Shown here piece by piece: positions 35,840 to 45,024 of a stretch of DNA of 64,000 nt (its first letter is position 1; every line of letters starts with the position of its first letter). The stretch is from Anaerolineae bacterium. GTDB taxonomy: Bacteria > Chloroflexota > Anaerolineae > Aggregatilineales > Phototrophicaceae. The stretch is from NCBI GenBank assembly GCA_025454525.1, contig JALOOG010000022.1, positions 17,093 through 81,092 of the forward strand. The letters are read 5' to 3'. The translations under genes were made by a program, and so were the position numbers. The notes under the pieces are model-generated. The model saw only the letters and a list, made by a program, of their open reading frames with translations. It was not told the DNA's origin and searched no databases.

Positions 35840-35911
35840 AGCGGGTGACGAGATTCGAACTCGTGACCTTCTCCTTGGCAAGGAGACATTCTACCGCTGA
35901 ACTACACCCGC
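35840..35911 (-). tRNA. tRNA-Gly (anticodon GCC)
   Basis: Cloverleaf on the minus strand: acceptor GCGGGTG/CACCCGC (7 bp), D-arm with AGCGGTAGA, anticodon stem CTCCT/AGGAG with loop TTGCCAA (anticodon GCC), T-arm with GTTCGAATC. The 3' CCA is not encoded. A terminator hairpin follows directly. Confidence 0.97.
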
Positions 35912-35986
35912 GTGTTTGTCTTGATGTTTTATATACTACTCGCGCTTGCACTATTTGGCAAGGGGCAATTTTGGGAGACTTTTTAG

Positions 35987-36994
35987 ATGATCTTGAAGCG
36001 ATTCCGACTTTGGGTGCTATCCAGCCTAATGCTAACCGTCATCTTCACCGTTACCGCGTGCGATCCAATGGCCCCTGTAGCCCCTGTGGTGGTCATGGTC
36101 ACCGAATCACCGACGCGCATCCCGACCCGTGCGCTCACCGCGACTCCCACATTGACTCGCACGCCGATTCCCAGCGCGACTCCCAACTTTACCGCGACTC
36201 CGACTCCGTTCCCATGTGATCAAGATGGCACGTTGATCGAATTGAGCCTAGAGAGCGAACTTGCGCGAGAAACGCTCAATTATGATGTTTATGCACCGCC
36301 CTGTTACTTCGAGTCCACTTTACGCTTTCCGGTGGTGTATCTGCTGCATGGACTCCAACAACGTCAAACCCAATGGCAAGATTTAGGGATCATTCAGGCG
36401 TTGGATCAAGGCATTCGGTTAGGGGTTTTACCACCGATGTTAGTGGTGATGCCATCGTATGGCAATATCGGTACGCGCAATATTTTTCCGCCAGACACAT
36501 CGTTTGAAAGTGTGATGTTAAACGAATTGATCCCACAAGTGGAGATCGATTTCTGCACAATTAGTAACCGCGGGCATCGGGCAATCGGTGGGATCTCGCG
36601 TGGCGGTTTTTGGGCATTTAGCATGGCGATGCGTTACCCAGATGTGTTTAGCATCGTCGGGGGGCATAGCGCCTTTTTCCCTGATGACCCGGATGAAGTT
36701 CCGGCGGCCTTTAACCCCTTAGAGTTGGCCCGTAATTCGACCACCCTTCCGGCCGCCGATTTACGGATCTACTTAGACAACGGCGCACGCGATTTTACAG
36801 GACTCGGCCAACAAACCTTTTCGGATCGTTTGACCACCCGTTCAATCCCACACACCTACATTATCAATCCGATCGGTGAACATGATAACGATTACTGGTC
36901 AACGCACATTGGCGAATATCTCGAATTTTATGGGCGCGATTGGGAACAGAATTACAGCGCCTTGCCCACTTGTTTAGAGCCAAGCCCGTCATAA
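35987..36994 (+). CDS. esterase lipoprotein of the Fes/esterase-D family
   Basis: 335 aa. Lipobox TVTAC (Cys25), Thr/Pro linker (to about 75), then an alpha/beta-hydrolase domain: VVYLLHGL (oxyanion loop), nucleophile GGISRGGFW, Asp in YLDNGARDF and His in GEHDNDYW. Family PF00756 covers iron-siderophore esterases, mycolyltransferases and acyl esterases. Anchored outside the membrane. Starts a likely unit with the hydrolase at 37011. Confidence 0.9.
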   Translation: MILKRFRLWVLSSLMLTVIFTVTACDPMAPVAPVVVMVTESPTRIPTRALTATPTLTRTPIPSATPNFTATPTPFPCDQDGTLIELSLESELARETLNYDVYAPPCYFESTLRFPVVYLLHGLQQRQTQWQDLGIIQALDQGIRLGVLPPMLVVMPSYGNIGTRNIFPPDTSFESVMLNELIPQVEIDFCTISNRGHRAIGGISRGGFWAFSMAMRYPDVFSIVGGHSAFFPDDPDEVPAAFNPLELARNSTTLPAADLRIYLDNGARDFTGLGQQTFSDRLTTRSIPHTYIINPIGEHDNDYWSTHIGEYLEFYGRDWEQNYSALPTCLEPSPS

Positions 36995-37010
36995 CAGGAG
37001 TTTTGTCCTC

Positions 37011-37760
37011 ATGCCTAAACTATCCACGGCACGCGGTGATCTCTGGTTTGCCGATCACCGACACGGCCATACGTTACCTCTTTTGTTGATTCATGGCGCG
37101 GGCGGATCACATCTTGATTGGCCAATCGGTTTACGTCGTCTCAATAGCATCGCGCTTGATCTATCCGGTCATGGCAAAAGCCCCGGATCAGGTCACACTA
37201 CCATTGAAGACTATGCTGCCGATGTGATCGCTTTAATGGATGCGTTGAGCATGTCAACAGCGGTGATCGGAGGGCATAGTATGGGCGGCGCGATCGCACT
37301 CACCTTAGGACTCCATTACCCGGAACGGGTTACAGCGCTCTTATTGATCGGTACAGGTGCAAAATTGAGTGTTCACCCGAACATTTTAGAGCGGGTGATC
37401 GATCATCAAGCGGAAGTGGGTATATTGTTTAAAACATGGATGTGGGGTAGAGATGCCGATCCCAAATTGATCGAATTAGGGTTTCAACAATTTATGAAGT
37501 CCGATCCCCAAGTGATCTACGGTGATTATCTTGCCTGTAATCGCTTTGATTTACGGGATCGGCTTAGCGAGATCCGCGCACCGACGTTAGTGATCGGTGG
37601 CACAGAGGATCGTATGACTCCGTTGAAATATAGCGAATATCTCGCCCAACATTTGCCCAACGCCGCCCTATGGACGGTAACGGGGGGTCATATGATGGGC
37701 CTTGAACAATCGGAAGCGGTCGTATCGCGGGTGCAAAATTGGCTCACGATTGACATTTAG
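37011..37760 (+). CDS. alpha/beta-hydrolase (proline-iminopeptidase/esterase-like)
   Basis: 249 aa, cytoplasmic. Oxyanion motif LLIHGAGGSHLDW, nucleophile GGHSMGGA, acid GGTEDRMTP and His GGHMMGLE. No cap insertion beyond the usual helices. Substrate not evident. It follows the esterase lipoprotein by 16 bp, with AGGAG before its ATG. Confidence 0.9.
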   Translation: MPKLSTARGDLWFADHRHGHTLPLLLIHGAGGSHLDWPIGLRRLNSIALDLSGHGKSPGSGHTTIEDYAADVIALMDALSMSTAVIGGHSMGGAIALTLGLHYPERVTALLLIGTGAKLSVHPNILERVIDHQAEVGILFKTWMWGRDADPKLIELGFQQFMKSDPQVIYGDYLACNRFDLRDRLSEIRAPTLVIGGTEDRMTPLKYSEYLAQHLPNAALWTVTGGHMMGLEQSEAVVSRVQNWLTIDI

Positions 37761-37814
37761 CCTATTTCAAAGCATAGTAGCGCCATTTATTGTAGGAAAT
37801 TGAGACTTTCATAC

Positions 37815-39017
37815 ATGAGTGCAAAACGTAAACTCACGATCGCAATCTTCTTTGGTGGACGAAGCGTTGAACATGATGTTTCGGTGATCACGGGCAATCA
37901 GATCATGCGCGCCTTTGATGCAGAGCGCTTTGAGGTCGTTCCAGTCTATATCAATCGCGAAGGCAAATGGTTTACTGGCGATCCATTGCTGGATCTCAAC
38001 AATTACAAAAATGAAGTGACCAGTCACAAAGGGATCATCCCGGTGATCTTATCCCCTGCCACCCAACATCATGGATTGATCTTAAATCCAGTGGTCGGAC
38101 GTTTACAGAAAAACACGGTCAAGCGGATCGATGTCGCTTTTCCGGCCATTCATGGCTCTCATGGTGAGGACGGCACGTTACAAGGCCTGTTTGAATTGGC
38201 AGATATTCCGTATGTTGGTTGTGGTGTGTTAAGCTCAGCGATTGCCAATGACAAAGCGATCACCAAACAACTTTTGCGACAAAATCAGGTTCCGGTGTTG
38301 GATGATGTGGTATTTTCACGGGCCGAATGGCTTGACAACCCTGAAACTTGGATCGAACACATTGAACGAAATCTCCGTTATCCGCTGTTTGTAAAACCGG
38401 TCACTTTAGGATCTAGCATCGGTGTTGGACGGGTGGAAAATGAACAGTTGCTACGGGCCTCAATTGAAGTCGCATTTAACTTTGATCGACGGGTGATCGT
38501 AGAAAGCGCCTTAGTCCAATGTAAAGAGATCAACTGTGCCGTGATCGGACATGGCACGGCGATCACGGCTTCGGTGTTAGAACAACCTGTCTCTTGGGAA
38601 CAATTCCTCACCTATGAGGAAAAGTATATGCGCGGCAATGAAGGCATGAAAAGCGCTGAACGTTTGATCCCCGCGCCCTTGAGTGCCGAACAAACCGCCC
38701 AAATTCAGGCTTACGCGGTCAATGCCTTTAAAGCGATCGATGGCCGTGGTACAGCACGGATCGATTTTCTAGTGCGCGATGATGAAGTGTATCTGAATGA
38801 GATCAACACCATGCCCGGCTCATTAGCTTTCTATCTATGGCGTGAAAACGGACTCGCCGCCTCTGATGTGGTTGAGCGCCTTGTCCAGATCGCGCAAGAC
38901 GGTTACGCGGAAAAGCGCCGCACCAGTTACAATTATCAAACCAGTTTGATCGCAATGACCGCCTCACGCGGGTTAAAAGGGGTGAAACGGGATAAAAATC
39001 CTGTTCGCGTCAATTAA
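37815..39017 (+). CDS. ddl: D-alanine--D-alanine ligase
   Basis: 400 aa from ATG 37815; a TTG five codons upstream is alternative. FFGGRSVEHDVS (N-terminal D-Ala site), VAFPAIHGSHGEDGTLQG, VKPVTLGSSIGV (ATP grasp), and EINTMPGS with metal ligands. It joins two D-Ala for peptidoglycan precursors. It is about 40 residues longer than most Ddl enzymes because of an extra segment in the N-terminal half and a basic C-terminal tail. The position after the PBP and hydrolase genes fits a cell-wall cluster. Confidence 0.95.
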   Translation: MSAKRKLTIAIFFGGRSVEHDVSVITGNQIMRAFDAERFEVVPVYINREGKWFTGDPLLDLNNYKNEVTSHKGIIPVILSPATQHHGLILNPVVGRLQKNTVKRIDVAFPAIHGSHGEDGTLQGLFELADIPYVGCGVLSSAIANDKAITKQLLRQNQVPVLDDVVFSRAEWLDNPETWIEHIERNLRYPLFVKPVTLGSSIGVGRVENEQLLRASIEVAFNFDRRVIVESALVQCKEINCAVIGHGTAITASVLEQPVSWEQFLTYEEKYMRGNEGMKSAERLIPAPLSAEQTAQIQAYAVNAFKAIDGRGTARIDFLVRDDEVYLNEINTMPGSLAFYLWRENGLAASDVVERLVQIAQDGYAEKRRTSYNYQTSLIAMTASRGLKGVKRDKNPVRVN

Positions 39018-39040
39018 TCAAATAGACTACAATCACTATG

Positions 39041-39060
39041 GGGGGAGATTTACCCCCTTT
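39041..39060 (+). terminator. hairpin after ddl
   Basis: GGGGG pairs with CCCCC around AGATTTA, followed by TTT. Short stem and T run; moderately convincing. Lies 24 bp after the ddl stop codon. Confidence 0.55.
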
Positions 39061-39085
39061 ATCCGATCATTTGGGGAGTCGAACG

Positions 39086-40912
39086 GTGAAGTTACGTCGC
39101 ATATACGTACTCGTGATCCTGTTGGTTTTATTGACTGCTTGCGGCGGAGATCGAGAGACCACGCCGACTCTTCAAGGCGCGTTAGTCCCGACTCGCGCCT
39201 CACCTATACCGACCGCCTCTGCGACGGTTTCTCCTTCGGTAACACCATCCCCTAGTTCAACGTTTGACGCAACTCGTACCCAAATCGCATCTCTGAATCA
39301 GACACAGATCGCGAGTGGCAGCGCTACCGCTTTGAGTATTGAACAGACTCAAACCGAAACGGCGCGCCCTACCCTTACGCCGACTCCTAGCCCTACTGAC
39401 ACCGCTACCGAGACTTTTACACCGAGCGCAACCGTAGCTTCTTCTGAAACGGCGATCCCGATACCAACCCTAACCTTAACACCGCTTACCCCGATCACAC
39501 CCACAGCGGTGATCACGGTTGTCCCTGATTTTGCCAATGCCTTACCGATCATTTATGGCGAAACCGTGCGTGGATCGATCACCAACGAAAATTACTTTGT
39601 GATCTATCGTTTTGAGGCTGGTTCAGGTGATGTGATCACAATCCAAATGCAAGCGGTTGATAATGATCTAGATACGCTGGTGATCTTAGTCAACTCAGCA
39701 GGTGAACGCTTGATCGAAAATGATGATCGCGCCACGGGTATTACCGATAGTTTGATCGATGATTTCACTATTCCAGAGGCAGGTACTTATTTTATCATTG
39801 CGACGCGCTTTCAAGAACAACGCGGGACACTGATCGGCGCGTTCGATCTCACTTTAACATCTGGAGACACACCAGCAACCCCACCCGCTGACGCGCAAAT
39901 GATCGAATATGGGGCAAATGTACGCGGTACGATCACAGATGACCGTTATCAATATATCTATCTCTTTGAAGGTCTAGCAGGCGATGTCATTGAGATCCGT
40001 ATGGCAGCCGCCCGTAATAGCGATCTAGATACCTTCCTTTACCTTTATGCGCCAGATGAGTCATTAGTCGCCCAAAATGACGACTTTAACGGCAACTCAC
40101 GCATTAGTTTGCTTGAAGAGGTTGAATTGCCGCAAACCGGTACTTACCGAGTCGTGGCAACACGCTATAACGAACAGTTTGGCGGATCTTCCGGTAATTT
40201 TAACTTGATGTTGAATCGCTTAGAACGTGGATCGGCTTCTCCAGATCTTGACTTAGACATGGATGAAATTAGCTACGGCGATCTGATTACCGATGAGATT
40301 GCCGAAGATGAATTAGTCTATTTCTACACGTTTGAGGGCAATGAAGGGGATCGGATCATGCTCAGTGTGAACCCGGTACAACTTGGTTCTACTGGACTTG
40401 ATCCCATCGTATTGTTGTTAGATCGCGATGGACACGAATTGATTCGCAGCGACGATACCCTATTCGGTCGCAGTTCTCTGATCTCCAATTATCCATTACC
40501 CTATACCGGAAATTATATCATCTTGGTAGGACGCTCTCCCTTGCGCGGTGGTCGAACCGTCGGTGAGTTCCGCTTGTTGTTAAATGATGAGGGGAGAGAT
40601 GAACTCATTATCGGAACACAACCACAAACGATCACGGACGGAGAAACCGTACAGGTAGAATTTACCCGCAATGTTGAGGATGCTGTCATCACCTTTGAAG
40701 GTAACTCTGGGGATACCATCCATATCACCTTAGATCCCGATCGTCGCCTAGCGATCACCGTGTTTTTAATTCATCCCTTAGGCCGACAACGCTTGTATAT
40801 GGGAGAAGATCGGGAGATCACGGTAGAATTGCCTTTAGACGGGTTTTATAGCCTCTCTTTCCGTGCGCGACGTGGGCAAGGTGAAATGGATATTACGCTT
40901 GATTTTGAATAG
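39086..40912 (+). CDS. PPC-domain lipoprotein
   Basis: 608 aa from GTG 39086 (GGGGAG upstream). Lipobox LLTAC (Cys19), a 130-residue Thr/Pro/Ser linker with repeated TQTQ-type segments, then at least three pre-peptidase C-terminal (PPC) beta-sandwich domains; the motifs YRFEAGSGDVITIQM, YLFEGLAGDVIEIRM and YTFEGNEGDRIMLSV mark their starts, and DLDTLVILV, DLDTFLYLY and GLDPIVLLL follow. PPC domains usually accompany secreted proteases but here no catalytic domain exists, so it may be an adhesion or substrate-binding protein. A fourth degenerate domain ends the protein. Confidence 0.85.
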   Translation: MKLRRIYVLVILLVLLTACGGDRETTPTLQGALVPTRASPIPTASATVSPSVTPSPSSTFDATRTQIASLNQTQIASGSATALSIEQTQTETARPTLTPTPSPTDTATETFTPSATVASSETAIPIPTLTLTPLTPITPTAVITVVPDFANALPIIYGETVRGSITNENYFVIYRFEAGSGDVITIQMQAVDNDLDTLVILVNSAGERLIENDDRATGITDSLIDDFTIPEAGTYFIIATRFQEQRGTLIGAFDLTLTSGDTPATPPADAQMIEYGANVRGTITDDRYQYIYLFEGLAGDVIEIRMAAARNSDLDTFLYLYAPDESLVAQNDDFNGNSRISLLEEVELPQTGTYRVVATRYNEQFGGSSGNFNLMLNRLERGSASPDLDLDMDEISYGDLITDEIAEDELVYFYTFEGNEGDRIMLSVNPVQLGSTGLDPIVLLLDRDGHELIRSDDTLFGRSSLISNYPLPYTGNYIILVGRSPLRGGRTVGEFRLLLNDEGRDELIIGTQPQTITDGETVQVEFTRNVEDAVITFEGNSGDTIHITLDPDRRLAITVFLIHPLGRQRLYMGEDREITVELPLDGFYSLSFRARRGQGEMDITLDFE

Positions 40913-40958
40913 TTAAGTAGCGTTAAAACGGGGTTGGATCGGCGATTTAGCCCCGTTG

Positions 40959-41666
40959 TTAAACTGTTTGCAATTTACCGACAAACCGATAACCGATCCC
41001 ATACTCGTTATGGATATAGGTAGGATATTTAAGATCCGGTTCGATCTTACGGCGCAAGTGTGAGACGTAAATCCGTGGGTAGTGGTGTTCATTTTTGTAT
41101 TCCACCCCCCACACATTCTCCAACAATTGCAAAAAGGTCAACACTTCCCCTTGATGTTGGATAAACATCGACAACAGCTTAAATTCAGTCGGAGTCAAGC
41201 GGATCTCTTGCGATCCGACATATACCCGTCGGGTTTCTAAATTGACCGAAAGATAATCATCCTGATAGCGAGTAATTTCTTCTTTGACATCTTCCAACAA
41301 ACGCGAACGTCGTAATAAGGCCCGCACCCGTGCATGAAATTCGATGTTCGGGAGGGGTTTGATCATATACTCATCTGCACCCATATTCAGACCATTGGCG
41401 ATCTCAGTTTCACTGATCGCGTGTGCAGTCATGATCAAGATCGGTACATCTGAAGTTTCACGCACTTTCTGACAGACCGTGATCCCGTCCATACGCGGTA
41501 ACGAGACATCCAAGACCAACAGATCGGGTTCATATTGTTTGAACATCCGTAGGCCTTCTAAGCCATCCTCTGCCGTAATCACGCGATAACCGTTAACCTC
41601 TAAATCCAATTTGAGGAGTTTGAGTAATTCTTTGTCGTCTTCAACAATTAAGACCGAAATTGCCAT
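40959..41666 (-). CDS. orphan OmpR-family response regulator
   Basis: 235 aa from the ATG at 41666 (GGAG upstream, nine-base spacing); a TTG 11 codons earlier is open. Receiver with acidic pair LIVEDDKEL, Asp in LLVLDVSLPR, Thr of MTAHA and Lys in MIKPL, then a winged-helix DNA-binding domain (ending YGIGYRFVGKL). No kinase gene is adjacent; the kinase at 28531 or another trans-acting kinase could be the partner. Precedes nothing on its strand; convergent with the PPC lipoprotein. Confidence 0.93.
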   Translation of the reverse strand: MAISVLIVEDDKELLKLLKLDLEVNGYRVITAEDGLEGLRMFKQYEPDLLVLDVSLPRMDGITVCQKVRETSDVPILIMTAHAISETEIANGLNMGADEYMIKPLPNIEFHARVRALLRRSRLLEDVKEEITRYQDDYLSVNLETRRVYVGSQEIRLTPTEFKLLSMFIQHQGEVLTFLQLLENVWGVEYKNEHHYPRIYVSHLRRKIEPDLKYPTYIHNEYGIGYRFVGKLQTV

Positions 41667-41823
41667 ATTGCATGACTCCGCGTGATCATTCCTTAACAAT
41701 TAGACCACATTTAACCAGATTACGCAACGCGCTGTAAGGCTAGGGGATCGGAGAACGTATATTAGATGCCTCCTACGCAAACATAAGCCAGCTATGAAGC
41801 GTGCTGGTGTTGTCTGGTTAGGG

Positions 41824-44430
41824 CTAATTCGGCAGGCCCCAAATGCGTAATGTGCCATCACGACTCGCAGTATAAAGGCGCGTCCCATCCGTATTAAATT
41901 TGAGATCATAGATCACATCGACATGGGCATTGAGCGTGTGAATGAGTTCGCCCGATTGCGTCTCGTAAATCAGGATAGTGGCGTTATTCGCGATCGCTAT
42001 CAGTGTACCGTCTAAGTTGATTGCTATCACACCCACTTCACCCTCTCTTTCAATGGGATGACGGCTTATCTGATTGGTCATCAGATCCCATCGCACAAAC
42101 ATCAACAGATCCTGATGGTTTTCGCCACTGCTCTCAACCCATCCGAGAACCATCTCGCTAGAATTAAACACAGCGCGGATGATGTTACCTTCTAGAGAGG
42201 TTTGAGTGAGGAGAACACCGCGGGTTAAATCCCATAACTGCACTTGTGCGTTTGCGTTTATAAGCAGGATCTGGCCGCTAGGGCTGACGATTTGGGTATT
42301 CACCTCATCGTAATAGCGTTCTAAGGCCGTGACAATTTGCCCAGAAGTAGCATCAAAACGGTAGTACGAATAGCTTTCATCATCACCTCTGACAACAGCA
42401 ACTCCGTAACGTAGATCAGGGCTATAGGTGAGATATTGATCCGCAGGCGGGTGAGCGAGTTCGCTCACCACCGCTCCGGTAAGCGGGTCAATAACCGTCT
42501 TAGAGAGTGGATTTAGCAATCTCCAATGTCCATCCAACCAAAAAGCACTCACCAAATTTGGGACGGAAAACGGGGTATTAGAACCGGTTGCGATCTCCCA
42601 CACTTGCGCTTGATCGATTATTTGTGTTTCATCTGGGTTAATCGCAAAATTGCCCCGAACACGATTTAGCGGTATCGTGCCAAGTCGCTGATTATTCTGA
42701 ATGTCCCATATCGCCAATGTAGCGCCCTCACTTTGCGCTGCTAGATATTGTCCATTTGGGCTAAATGATTGTTGAACGACTTGACCGCTCAAACCATACA
42801 GAATGTTGACGAATCGCGCATTATTGTAGAGTTGGATCGTTCCATCGATCGTTGCCAGCGCTAACAGAGTAGTTTGTGGGGCAAAGATCGCATCAGTGAC
42901 ATTGAGAACATCAAGCTGTGCGACCATCTCCCCTGAATAGATAATTTGCATATTACCTAGATTAATCATCCAGTCGTCAATGATTGAAGATGTTGCGATG
43001 TTAAAGCCAGAAACAGGGATCGATTGACCGTTTTGGTTAGTGAGTTCCTCAAAATCTTTGCGTTCAGACCATGTGTAATCTTCCAAACTAAAGTGGGAAA
43101 TCATGTAGAATGAGATCACTCCCGGTTGTGTACTTAGGGTGGTCAACACATAAACGGTTTTACCGTCTGGCATCAAGGCCCAATCAGCGATAGTTTCCGA
43201 CTCCCACACATCAGACCACCGAACTTCGGCAGTGGCCATATCCAACACCGCGAGGCTACTCTCTGTGACATTCACGAGAGTTACACCATCAGGGCTTAAC
43301 TGGAGTTGTCCGCCCCATGTCACGCGAAGATCGGCTCTTTTTTCGGGTATTTCTGTGGCGGATACCCGCCAAAGCGTGACAAAATCCATCTGTTGTGAGA
43401 TCGCGAGGGTACTATCGGGTGAAAAAATCAGGTCAACGATACCGCTGTTATGTTGAAGCGTATAGAGCGGGGTGTAAGTTTCAGTTTCCCATAAGATCAC
43501 CGTCCCGCGTGCATCTCCTGTCGCCAACATCGTACCATCGGGATGATACATAAGGGTCGTAAGGGGGTCATCATGCGCGGTAAGTAGGGATGAAGTTTGG
43601 TTTAATTGGCGTGGATTGACAACACGTAAGCCGAGTGAAGTCGCGATAGCAAGATGCGACGAATTGGGATGCCACGCAAAATCTATGATTCGACCGTCCC
43701 CTAAAGTCCCTTCCAATGCAAGATTAGTGACATTTTGCGGCGTAATGGCATTAAACGGAAGTAAAAGAGGGTCTTTTTGGGGAATGCCGACTGCTTCAGG
43801 TAATGGATTCAATAAAAGGCGTACATTGCGCCGAAGAAATCGACCTGAAGGGCAATAGGCATCGCAATACCCCCACTCTGTTTCCCTAATCCAACCTTGT
43901 AGTGTGTCAGTGGCGATTTCAATCCATGTGATAGGGTACTCGTATTCGTACACACATTGCGATGTGGTAATAACGATAAATACCTCCCCAAACGACAATG
44001 CTCCAACGATCTGCCCTTCAGCCGTAGGAGTATCTAACACAGATAAGGACTCAAAGCGTGTTATCACTTCACCCCCTTGTTCCCGGGTAAAGACAGATTG
44101 ACAGGCAGGTTGAATCCAATATTCCCAATGGGCATTTTCGACCGTCCAACCGATTAAACCATTATAGTTGACTTGTATCCAGAGCAGCCCGTTGAGACAT
44201 TGTGCTTCAGTAACGACCATAAATATATCACCACCGGAAATAGTGCCGATCCGTTCTGCATCAGGGCTAGGTTCGGCACGTAAGTTATTGGGATCACTGG
44301 GAATCACCCGTCCCATCATACCGTTGAACAGACGGGAGGGAGCGCATTCCTCTCGCGCCTGTAATTGCGGAAACGAGACAAAAATTGTCAGTAAGATAAG
44401 CAAACGGACTAGTGACATCAGACGAAGCAT
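41824..44430 (-). CDS. secreted SH3b-WD40 repeat protein
   Basis: 868 aa. Signal peptide (cleavage near LQA), then two SH3b domains (about 40-110 and 110-190; LRAEPSPDAERIGTISGGD and TPTAEGQIVGALSFGE are the repeat openings) with several Cys pairs. The remainder, from about 230, is WD40-type propeller blades, for example FAWHPNSSHLAIAT, LMYHPDGTMLATGD and FSPNGQYLAAQS, ending FNTDGTRLYTASRDGTLRIWG. Probably an extracytoplasmic sensor or adhesin. No enzymatic motif. No lipobox. The 124 bp before the RR gene show no gene. Confidence 0.85.
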   Translation of the reverse strand: MLRLMSLVRLLILLTIFVSFPQLQAREECAPSRLFNGMMGRVIPSDPNNLRAEPSPDAERIGTISGGDIFMVVTEAQCLNGLLWIQVNYNGLIGWTVENAHWEYWIQPACQSVFTREQGGEVITRFESLSVLDTPTAEGQIVGALSFGEVFIVITTSQCVYEYEYPITWIEIATDTLQGWIRETEWGYCDAYCPSGRFLRRNVRLLLNPLPEAVGIPQKDPLLLPFNAITPQNVTNLALEGTLGDGRIIDFAWHPNSSHLAIATSLGLRVVNPRQLNQTSSLLTAHDDPLTTLMYHPDGTMLATGDARGTVILWETETYTPLYTLQHNSGIVDLIFSPDSTLAISQQMDFVTLWRVSATEIPEKRADLRVTWGGQLQLSPDGVTLVNVTESSLAVLDMATAEVRWSDVWESETIADWALMPDGKTVYVLTTLSTQPGVISFYMISHFSLEDYTWSERKDFEELTNQNGQSIPVSGFNIATSSIIDDWMINLGNMQIIYSGEMVAQLDVLNVTDAIFAPQTTLLALATIDGTIQLYNNARFVNILYGLSGQVVQQSFSPNGQYLAAQSEGATLAIWDIQNNQRLGTIPLNRVRGNFAINPDETQIIDQAQVWEIATGSNTPFSVPNLVSAFWLDGHWRLLNPLSKTVIDPLTGAVVSELAHPPADQYLTYSPDLRYGVAVVRGDDESYSYYRFDATSGQIVTALERYYDEVNTQIVSPSGQILLINANAQVQLWDLTRGVLLTQTSLEGNIIRAVFNSSEMVLGWVESSGENHQDLLMFVRWDLMTNQISRHPIEREGEVGVIAINLDGTLIAIANNATILIYETQSGELIHTLNAHVDVIYDLKFNTDGTRLYTASRDGTLRIWGLPN

Positions 44431-44840
44431 ATCGGGATACCTTTGCTAGTGAATATAAAATGTATATTTTGATATAAAATTATTTAAGTACGATAAATCT
44501 GATATTTGACAGATAGTAAGGTCATAGCAGAAGTAAGGTTGGACGCAAGAAACTTTTCTGTCCCTACTGACATCTATCACACTTTATTTTATCTTTGTAA
44601 GCCTATCTTTAAAGTGACCGAGGATCACACTCGGTTTAAATCAATTTTAATCAGCTTCAAAGAGTCGATTATCTCAAAAACTTGTTTTTACTGCCAACCA
44701 CCGCACAACAGCGCGCATTCTTCATTCTTTTTTTAAGCTTTAAATTTCTTTTAACCTACGTTTTTCTCTAAGTTTTTGGCAAATTTTTGTAGATTTTTGC
44801 AGATTTAATTTGATCTTTTTCTCCGGATCACCTCTCATCC
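44431..44840. other. AT-rich intergenic region, no gene seen
   Basis: Between the divergent SH3b-WD40 gene and the iron-uptake operon. Strongly AT-rich near both ends, with T-runs and A-runs around 44720-44820 that may bend DNA. Short open frames here look spurious. No tRNA or obvious ncRNA fold could be recognised by eye. Confidence 0.6.
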
Positions 44841-44887
44841 CATACGTGGAAAATCGTCACTTAATCTCATGCGTGGAAATGCGCCAC
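44841..44887. repeat. tandem 20-bp direct repeat at the iron operon promoter
   Basis: CATACGTGGAAAATCGTCAC at 44841-44860 and CATGCGTGGAAATGCGCCAC at 44868-44887 match at 16 of 20 positions, with a period of 27 bp. The second copy overlaps the presumed -35 element. This is typical of a tandem activator or repressor binding site. Confidence 0.6.
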
Positions 44888-44903
44888 CGCAACTCATTAT
44901 AAT
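44874..44903 (+). promoter_or_regulatory. candidate promoter of the iron-uptake operon
   Basis: Perfect -10 box TATAAT at 44898-44903. An upstream TGGAAA at 44874-44879 gives an 18-bp spacing but is a poor -35, which fits a promoter needing an activator bound at the direct repeats. Confidence 0.6.
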
Positions 44904-44933
44904 GCTTTCATCAAACAACTTGAGGTATTTACA

Positions 44934-45002
44934 ATGCAGGTGTACGTTCACTTTGACAAAAATCACCTCAAGATTTTTCGCTCTTTAATCCAAAACAAAT
45001 GA
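44934..45002 (+). CDS. 22-codon leader open frame
   Basis: ATG 44934 with GAGGT seven bases upstream, stop TGA 45000-45002, 22 bp before the binding-protein start. The sequence is MQVYVHFDKNHLKIFRSLIQ followed by NK. An 8-bp inverted repeat (CTTGAGGT at 44919-44926 and ACCTCAAG at 44965-44972) would sequester its ribosome site, suggesting a translated leader that controls the operon. Too short to judge by coding statistics. Confidence 0.4.
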   Translation: MQVYVHFDKNHLKIFRSLIQNK

Positions 45003-45024
45003 CCCAATTTAGGGAGAAGTATGT

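Noticed and set aside
35983..36186. Val-rich minus-strand frame
   Set aside because: Antisense of the Thr/Pro linker of the esterase lipoprotein.
39349..39552. Val/Gly-rich minus-strand frame
   Set aside because: Antisense of the Thr/Pro linker of the PPC lipoprotein.
44431..44840. AT-rich block considered as an origin or attachment site
   Set aside because: No DnaA-box cluster, no dnaA/gyrB neighbours, and no integrase or duplicated tRNA end.
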